Assembly: GCA_900660155.1 (NCBI GenBank)
Contig: CABFPE010000031.1
Coordinates: 2,230,793-2,294,792, forward strand
Source of the DNA: Hofstenia miamia
Lineage: Eukaryota; Xenacoelomorpha; Acoela; Hofsteniidae
Length of the DNA stretch: 64,000 bases
Direction of reading: 5' to 3'
In this document: positions 55,955 through 64,000 of the stretch, piece after piece
Layout: each line of letters opens with the position of its first letter
Numbering within the stretch: position 1 is the stretch's first letter
Made by a program: the position numbers and the translations under genes
The notes under the pieces: model-generated
Database searches by the model: none
Told to the model about the DNA's origin: nothing
Seen by the model: the letters and a program-made list of their open reading frames with translations, nothing else

Positions 55955-58289
55955 TAAATACATTTTATCAATTTCCTTAGTATCATAAAGGGTAAGTAAA
56001 TAGAGCCGTGGGTCGGCTTTGTTACTATGAGGACTTCATTCACAGTGATACAAGATTATTGTTAAAGATTGAAATGCGATTCAACTTCAAAACTCGTGTT
56101 ATTTTGAAGGTACTGAATTTAGTATTTAAACAATATTTTCTCAACACGAACATTATCAAAATTGGAAACTTATGTAAATTAGATGATATGCTCAATTATT
56201 AATTTGTAAAAATCTACCATCGCTACGAAAGAAATGACTATGGAGACTGACAGACGAGAATGCCAACGTACTGAATAATTGTAAAGACGAGGTCTGATGT
56301 TGAGTTTGACAAGTGCAATCAGTAGAAAAAGAGAAATCACAATTGTTAAAGTAATGATTGACTTTAATTGGAGGCTGTACAAGAAAGTGAAACAAGCCAC
56401 AAATATACAGTTTCTGTGAAAACCATGTTAGAGAAAATGCAAGAAATGAGTAATACAAATTGTTGTGACTAAAAATGAATGCGGGTTGCATCACTTTTCT
56501 GTAACTGTAAATTAAGAAAACTGAATTTAGCATAATCAATTATGCTCAAGAATTCATTAATAAAATATATTTAGAAACAAAGACAAATACACATTTGGCA
56601 TTTTCTTTGAACGTATTAGATGTTGTTGAGAACATAATCTGCCCCAATAAATTTACATATGTGAAAGTGTTTAGAATTTTTAGATGCCAACACAGTCTAT
56701 AAACATGGAAAAAGTCGTATAGATCATAACAACAAATGAAGAACCTACTGAAAAATGAGATAAAACAACAAATACACATTAATATTTTTGATTCAATTAT
56801 TTCAATGGACAATGAATGCTTCCTTTGCTCATAATTTCACATGCATCAAATTTTTGCATGGGTCTTAAAGTGATACTTTTTAGGGTAAGGGAAACACAAT
56901 TTAAATGACTTCCCTTAATATCAGAAAAAACTTAAACGTATAAAACCTGAAAGGCTAATAGTTAAATTTCAAATGATTTTAGCAGTATTTGTTTTGCTGT
57001 TGGTAACCTTAAGAAATAAATTATCAAAAACTCATTTGAAATTTTCACTAGAAATGCATCTTAATTCATTAAATTTTCTAAATGATCCTGATAACAATCT
57101 GTGTATTGAAATTGTACTGCCGAAAAACTTTTATTACAAATTGATGAATTCAGAAGTAAGCAATGGTTGGATGGCGGATTTCATTTGATTAGAAACAAAA
57201 TTGGAATTCTTAAATAAACGCAATTTAATTTCTTATTGCCGAAAGCACTTTAAGTTTTATAAGTTGAACCGATTCAAAACTTTTGAAGCAACCGCGTTTT
57301 GTCTTTGACTCAGCACAACGCTTTTCATGCATCATCAGAGTTGATTTGAAGCTTGAATAAAGTTTGAAAAGATTTATTTTTCCTACATCTGCTGAACAAC
57401 CACTTTGAGAATACAATTCTCTTACCATAAGGAGTCAATGATAGCGAATACAAAACCTTTTATATTAAATTTTATTTTTAAAAAAATCAATTGAATATTA
57501 TATGTGTATACAAAAGTGGTGTGAGAATCGCATACATGCACTTCTTTTAATAAAACTATCGGCATCACAATATATTCATATATTTATGTGAGAGCTAAGT
57601 ATTATGAGAAACATACTTAGAGTCCATCATGTTTCATTTTTTATATATTTAGCGCTGATTTGGCTTCCAGCCTATTTCATCAAGGAAACATGAAATTGGT
57701 ATATATGGATCCTTTGGGTCAATTTGACACAAATTATGCTCCAATTTGAAACAGTACTGAAAAAATATAAAAAAATGCAAAAATGCAAAAATCCTTAGTT
57801 TATTGTTCATTTCAGGAAATTTGAGCATCTCAACGCTTAGTATTATTTTCAAGCCGAAAGTGACAGTTAGTGAAAATTAGGCCAGTCCCGACCATGCCGA
57901 AAATGCTTATGTGAGCCGGAATGTGTGCAAATGTGGGACGGCTATTTTATCAGTAGTAATAAATTACATTGTTGAACCATGCTTAGTGCGAAAATTACAA
58001 AGAAACCTTAAAGCCCACTTTTGTTTCAAAATTACCAACACCAATATATACCGAGGCTCACACTTTGCACCTTCAGGTATAGCTCCGGTAAAAAAATGAG
58101 AAAACATTTTCAAATACAACTACCCTTCAACGACAGCACGCACATCTTTTCACCTCATTAAAGTGCAATGCTCTGGACGAACATGTTTAGGCGATTACCC
58201 ATAATCAACAAGTTATACGTAAACACCCCAAGATGAGAACAGGTACTTTATTAATTTTCACTAAACATGTCTCATCAAGATGCAAGAAA
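55955..58289. other. No firm feature
   Basis: Minus frames at 56192-56539 and 56546-56812 are rich in aromatic and hydrophobic residues; the plus frame at 56973-57188 begins MILAVFVLLLVTL, which resembles a signal peptide. None shows a conserved motif. All are considered unproven. Confidence 0.35.
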
Positions 58290-59064
58290 CGTTTGTAATA
58301 TCTTTACTCCGCTGGAACTATAGACCGCAAAACTTTACTCAAGATATCGAGAATTAAAGCAAAAATATTCTACAGAAACCTCAAAAGGTTGACTGAAACG
58401 AGCACGCTAAAAAGGAAGAAAGGAAGTGAGTGACTAACTCCTCAAATTGAATGGAAAAGTTTTGTCAAAATTGTTCTACAAAACCCATTAGAAATCAACC
58501 GCTTATTTGAATTCCAAGTTTAAAGAAACCATAACAAAGTTGTTTCAACATCGATGGTGTAGCGAGCACTTTCAAAGGCAGGGATTTGTAAAAAAACGTG
58601 CGAAAAAAGTACAACTATTGACACAAAAAACAGAAAGTAGACCGGGTTAGCTTCTGTGAAACATGGTCGCTGTATGGATTTTTGAGAAATGTTTTCATAA
58701 CCGATGAGTTCATGTTCCAGCTGCATAGAAACAACATTTCTCATTGGTGTACGACAAACCAGACGCCTCTCAAATCATCTCCAAAATTTTCCCCAAAAAT
58801 GCAGGATTTGGGGTGCATTGAGCTATAAAGGTTTTTACCTGAAGGAGGTATTGTAGACAGTTCAAAGTATGATGATATTATAGTAGAGTTTATCCCATTT
58901 GCGGATCGGTGTTATCGGACTGGATGGACTCTTCAGCAAGATGGGGCCACCCCCATACTTCAAGACATACTCAACATTTCTTTAAAGAAAAAAATCTCCA
59001 AATTTTGCAGTGGCCTGCAAACTCACCGGACCTTTCACTTATTGAAAATGTACAGAACATGTAA
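58290..59064 (+). pseudogene. Tc1/mariner-type transposase pseudogene
   Basis: Plus-strand fragments in order: a degraded HTH region (LSRIKAKIF-like, 58340 on), then FITDEFMFQLHRNN (first catalytic Asp, about 58695), KYDDIIVEFIPFADRCYRTG, LQQDGATP (second Asp, about 58940), then after a +1 frameshift HTSRHTQHFFKEKNLQILQW and SPDLSLIENVQN (Glu at about 59044). Spacing from the second Asp to the Glu is 34 residues, the DD34E signature of Tc1. Internal stops (for example near 58826) and at least one frameshift make it dead. Terminal repeats were not located. Confidence 0.85.
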
Positions 59065-61365
59065 ATTTATTAACTGTACTCATCAAAAATATAGTAATCT
59101 AGGAATTCAAAAATGACCAAAGCGTAGTAAATGAATTTCTTGAATTTAAGTTCACAGAAACATACATATGCACATCTGATTATATTGATTTACACATTAG
59201 GAATTATAAATTTTAGATAAAGCAAAGGAAAATTTTCAATTATTTACATTGTCAACAAATAAAAACAAAGGGTGCAAAAAATGTGGAATTTCCCAACTTT
59301 CATCACCGCTTAGCCCTTCCCAGGTATTGGCAGGGTTGGTAAAAAGTACATTATTTCAAAAAATGTTTTAAAAGTTTAAAACATTGTGTTTTACTTTTAG
59401 ACAAAACCACTTCAAAGCAAAGTATTACCATTTTGATGAGAACACATACGATAGCAAGCATTAAACATTATGATAACTTATGAACATTCATTTCTCATTT
59501 CATACACGTAAACAAAACGTAAGCTTTGCTACTTTTCAGTAAAAAATCGGCTATAAAGTTACAAATTAACTAATACCATAAACTATTTTGAAACTTTCTA
59601 TAAAATTCTATACGATTTAAAAAAATTATTTAGCAAAACAATAAAAAATAAGTTTAAAATGCCCTATTATTTAAACATACCAACCTTGGGTATTTGCTTA
59701 AGTGCACAACTAGTAGCAAAGTAAACCTCAATATAACACCACCTGCGATTGCACTTTTAGAACTAACAAGAAACGTGAAATTTTTATAAAATTTATGTAT
59801 TATATATTAATGAAATGTGAGAAACTATGAAAGACAAAACATTATATTATATCTTGTTGAGTTCTTTCCCGACAAGTGCATACAAAGTTAATTCAACTTA
59901 TAAATGAATGATTGAGTTTGGTTGAGATATGGAGGAATTATCAGTTTTTCTAATGAAGTGTGCCAATTGAGACGCGACAATGTCAACTGTAATTCGAGGA
60001 TAACCTTGTTAAGTAAAACGGATTATGCCATCGCTCTAAAATCGATTTCCATTTATTAATGAACAACAGTCTTCACCAAATAAAGAGTTTACTGTGGGTA
60101 CTATACCATCCACCACATGCAATTAATTAACAAGATTATCTTAAGTAACAACTTCTCAAGGAGCATTTAAAATATTGAACATTGGAATGTACACTACTCT
60201 TGCGTACTAGCTATACTTTGCATTATTTTTCGAAATTCTTAGAAATGTATTAAAATATGTTGTTATAACGAATATTAAAAGGCTGCAACATTTAGGAGAG
60301 CAGCCAGAATTTTCTTTCGGTAGGCGCACAAAATATTGTTTTAACAGTTTGTGAGATTATATAAATGAAAATGCTATCATTAGATATTTAATAATTAACT
60401 ACGTAAAAATAATGCTTATTGAAAAACAAGCATAGTGGACTTTAATACCTATGCTATACAGTATAAAGAAATAGTTCATTGCAATAAAAATAATTTGACA
60501 TTAGTTGTAAGTTTTAGACATACATTACTTATTGTCTCTGCTAAATTTAGCATGAAGGAGGCTGGTATGATAGTGAAATATGTATAGTCTTGTTTTTAAA
60601 TACATACAAAAAATAGATATTTTGATATTTCCTCACTCTCAGTTCGGAGTAAATTTATACATCACCTTAGAATTCAATCAGTTTCACACCATAATCAAAG
60701 ATCGAAATGTTTTTAGTTCTCGTTGTTGCATCACCAGTTTTGGGAAAATGGGGTCATGAAATCCACAATTTAAGGTGTTATGGAACCTATATTTGACGAT
60801 GATCAATTAAATGATTGTTTAAGCCAACTAAGCTATGGGACATGATAATTGTGTTACTCATTGTGCAGTACTAGAATCACATTCTAAAATCAGCATAGTG
60901 AGCAAGTGAAGGCATAACATATATTAAAGTAAGTTTATTTCGTAACGAAAAATAATAATGTAGTAGAAATCTATCTTTTTGTTTCTACAACAGAAATAAT
61001 AAATTTTTGAAAAATATTTATGAATGAACATTTACATATGCCACTTTTGAATAAACAATAGTGTCTTGAGAAATGCAAAGGGATATGGTATCAGTGTCTC
61101 CCCTACTCATATCTATTATATTAAGTGGTAAAAAGTGTATCAATAATCCTAAATCAATTTGCTATATCTGAGTAAAATATTACTTTAAGAATGAGTTAAT
61201 TCCAATTTCGCAGAATAGTAAGCAGTATTATTTACAATACTTTGATAATGAAAAAAATCGGTTCAAATGTACAAAATACCCGTGTGTAAAGTAATACAAT
61301 TTTTATTCCAAAAAATGCAATTATAGAATAATTCCAACTGAAAATAACTTTTAATGGATGACCGT
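59065..61365. other. Nothing recognised
   Basis: AT-rich sequence with no coding run or repeat end that I can support. Confidence 0.4.
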
Positions 61366-62334
61366 GTTGATTTATCTACAGGAGATATCTTACAGATATA
61401 CGATAAGCAGACTTGTTTACACGTGCCTCGAGCATTTAGGAAGAAATTATTTGATTATCGCAAATTATGACTTTAATGAAGCCATAAAATTGATTGTCCA
61501 TCAGAGTGAATTCGAAATTTAGAAATTGCAATGCTATATCTGATAGCAGTTATCTTATGTAGAGAAATCAGATTATTTTGAAAGATAGACTAAGGAGACA
61601 AATCATACTTTAATCATTTCTTGAGAGCACGGTGCTTTAAAAACTGCATTATTAAGATGATCAATTGTAGGTTTTTAGATCGTTCATAGAAGTAATTCAA
61701 TTCGGATTTTACTAGTCAAGAAACGAATAAGTATTAGGAAAAATGAACTGAATGTTTAAAAATTACCAAGATAATTAAATTTCAAGTTTGTACCATACAT
61801 GTGTTAAGACAATCTCTATAAAGGACTGACCATGCCAGGCTGAGGACTTNGTTGATTTATCTACAGGAGATATCTTACAGATATACGATAAGCAGACTTG
61901 TTTACACGTGCCTCGAGCATTTAGGAAGAAATTATTTGATTATCGCAAATTATGACTTTAATGAAGCCATAAAATTGATTGTCCATCAGAGTGAATTCGA
62001 AATTTAGAAATTGCAATGCTATATCTGGTAGCAGTTATCTTATGTAGAGAAATCAGATTATTTTGAAAGATAGACTAAGGAGACAAATCATACATTGATC
62101 ATTTCTTGAGAGCACGTTGCTTTAAAAACTGCACTATTAAGTCGATCAATTGTAGGTTTTTAGATCGTTTATAGAAGTAATTCAATTCGGATTTTACTAG
62201 TCAAGAAACGAATGAGTATTAGGAAAAATGAACTGAATGTTTAAAAATAACCAAGATAATTAAATTTCAAGATTGTACCATACATGTGTGCAGACAATCT
62301 CTATAAAGCTCTGACCATGCCAGGCTGAGGACTT
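61366..62334. repeat. 484-bp duplication around a single N (haplotype pair)
   Basis: 61366-61849 and 61851-62334 are two equal-length copies separated by an N at 61850. They differ by scattered substitutions, for example 'ctttaatcatttc' versus 'cattgatcatttc' and 'aagatgatc' versus 'aagtcgatc', with no length change. This is what two allelic contig ends placed head to tail would look like. Confidence 0.85.
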
Positions 62335-64000
62335 TTGTAGTCCATTAATTGACTTTAAATGGTAACAACATATACTTCTGGATGTATTAACGTTTGGAAT
62401 TAAGACAAACGACAAACAGCACCGACTAACTAGGCCGCGTAAAAGTCAATAAAGCTAAAATGCTTTTTCGGTAAAAAAACATTGAAAAAATATTGTTTAG
62501 ACATGAAAAACGCGAATTTTTCAATTATTTAGTATAGTAGCAAGGTCAAAATAGTCTAAAAATATTGCTACGTCAAAAATGAAATTTTAAGTCAAAATAA
62601 GGTTAAAATATTTTTTGTGCAAATGCTAATCACCATTGGAGTTCAAGTAAAACTAGATGTTCCATTTCATTCCATTCATGAACTTCATAGCTCCAAAAAC
62701 TTTTAGGGAAGGATATAATATAATATTTTGTTACATGTAAGCAGTGGCCGCATTTTTAGGTCTTAAAAATCACTCAAATAGATCTTAACGTCTAAAGAGT
62801 TCCAAACATTTGTTTTAGGTAATTAAAACATTGCACAACGATATATTGAGAGAGAATCTACACAGTTTCACATGTGATTATATTCGTACACTCATTAAAG
62901 TGTCTAATTTATATATATTTTCAAAAATTGTTTAATTACCCTGCAATAATACGGTACTAGGAGAACGTATTCAAATAATTCTTGGTATGTGACCAGTATG
63001 CACATGACTTGTGACTTTAAAAAGGGCTCAAAATATGCGTTTTTAGGGGTGTAATACATTTTGAATGAGCACTCAATACCGCTAAAAGTCGCTTATTTTC
63101 ATTTGTTCTAAACGATTATAATTCAAGGAAAAAATTTTTTTAGGTCCGATCTGGTCCCAGTTCATAACATGGTTTAAACTACACATATTCCGTTGGAACT
63201 CGCGTTAATTTACAAGTTTTTTGCCAATTTTTGTGATGAGAATACTAAGTTCTAGGTCAAAAAATAATCGCACCACTTATAACATAAATTCAAGAAAATT
63301 ATTTTATTCAAATTGAAAACTTATTAAACATATAGTGAGATTCAGTGAAATAACTTTTATAATTCACAGATTATATTACATAGTTTACCAGATCTCTTGA
63401 AGTGCATTATTTTAAACAGCTAATATAATAAACAACGCAGAAAATGAAAATAAATATGGGAAGACCGTGTCACCAACAAGGCATTTCGATAAACCAATAA
63501 TAATTTAATTAAAAAATTGTTGACAAAAAAAATTAGTTGAAAAAACGTTAGGTGCAGAGAATTGATCTAATTTTTTCAATTCTAAATGAATAGATACTAA
63601 GCCTAGACTTAAGAATTAAATATTAGAATATTATTGAACTAAATTTGTCATACTTATGCTTGAGAATTTTTCTTAATGAAATGTATAATTTGAATCAATT
63701 GAGTGAGATAAGTTCAATTGTGCTTCTCAGCAAGCTATTTTAACACATGTCATTGAATCCTACATCGGTTGCACTGAAAAAGATGCAACTCAGGAGGCAA
63801 CGGCGTGCGAAAAGGTTGTTTATACATCGCGCTATTAGAAATGCTGTGCTACAATCCCCGAACAACCCCTAAATCAAAAACTGAGACGATATTATCTTGA
63901 CACAAGGCAGTGATTACACATCTAGTCCAACCAGCCGAGCTTAAGCACAGTATTTGATATACAACGAGCCTATTTTAGGCAAAGCAAGTTTATAGTTCTG
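62335..64000. other. Nothing recognised
   Basis: AT-rich terminal stretch. No reading frame or repeat with recognisable ends. Confidence 0.4.

Noticed and set aside
56192-56812. Two adjacent hydrophobic minus-strand frames
   Set aside because: Rich in F, S and L as expected from AT-rich sequence; no family signature.

Overview
This is a metazoan nuclear genome window, very AT-rich by eye. It has GT-AG introns, a C2H2 zinc-finger gene spread over about 18 kb, and a heavy load of nested, mostly decayed transposable elements (non-LTR retrotransposons, P/THAP, hAT, PIF/Harbinger, Tc1/mariner, a piggyBac-type MITE, a probable Penelope relic). No prokaryotic features, tRNA, rRNA or CRISPR arrays were seen. 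The exact lineage cannot be fixed from the sequence; an invertebrate animal is the best reading.

Layout. 1-12 kb is a repeat island. Two long inverted arms (about 590-1858 and 9198-11758) enclose a decayed minus-strand LINE with an APE endonuclease, a 2A-like motif and a reverse transcriptase. The LINE is split by a MITE and by a 19-bp match to the Tn5/Nextera sequencing adapter. A Penelope-like GIY-YIG remnant lies at about 12 kb.

12.8-31.2 kb on the minus strand holds the only confidently identified host gene, an orthologue of ATMIN/ASCIZ. I rebuilt it by hand from nine exons (eight well supported plus one 35-nt microexon). It has four N-terminal zinc fingers and a C-terminal tail with eight QT-type LC8 (DYNLL) binding motifs. 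Every junction is in frame. A further upstream exon (35447-35617) also fits in phase. Introns range from 41 nt to more than 7 kb. They carry a GC-richer, younger LINE (14.2-15.6 kb), a P-type THAP transposon with terminal inverted repeats (16.06-17.75 kb), and a Harbinger element (31.3-34.4 kb) that itself contains two hAT elements. Several MITEs in the introns have recognisable target-site duplications.

35.6-64 kb has no gene I can name. It holds MITEs and DNA transposons with clear ends (piggyBac-type, TTAA; hAT type, 8-bp duplications; a TTA-flanked 1.16-kb element), a broken Tc1/mariner transposase at 58.3-59.1 kb, copies of an interspersed repeat family, two orphan candidate exons, and a 484-bp unmerged haplotype duplication at 61.4-62.3 kb. 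Several N positions are flanked by direct duplications, which points to assembly joins where overlaps were not collapsed.

The ATMIN gene is expected to work as the transcription factor and sensor of the dynein light chain LC8. The rest of the window is a record of repeated transposon insertion around and inside it. I did not find a convincing new multi-gene system. The most unusual items are the 41-nt intron next to multi-kb introns, the long inverted repeat enclosing a LINE, and the datable nest of three transposons in one intron.
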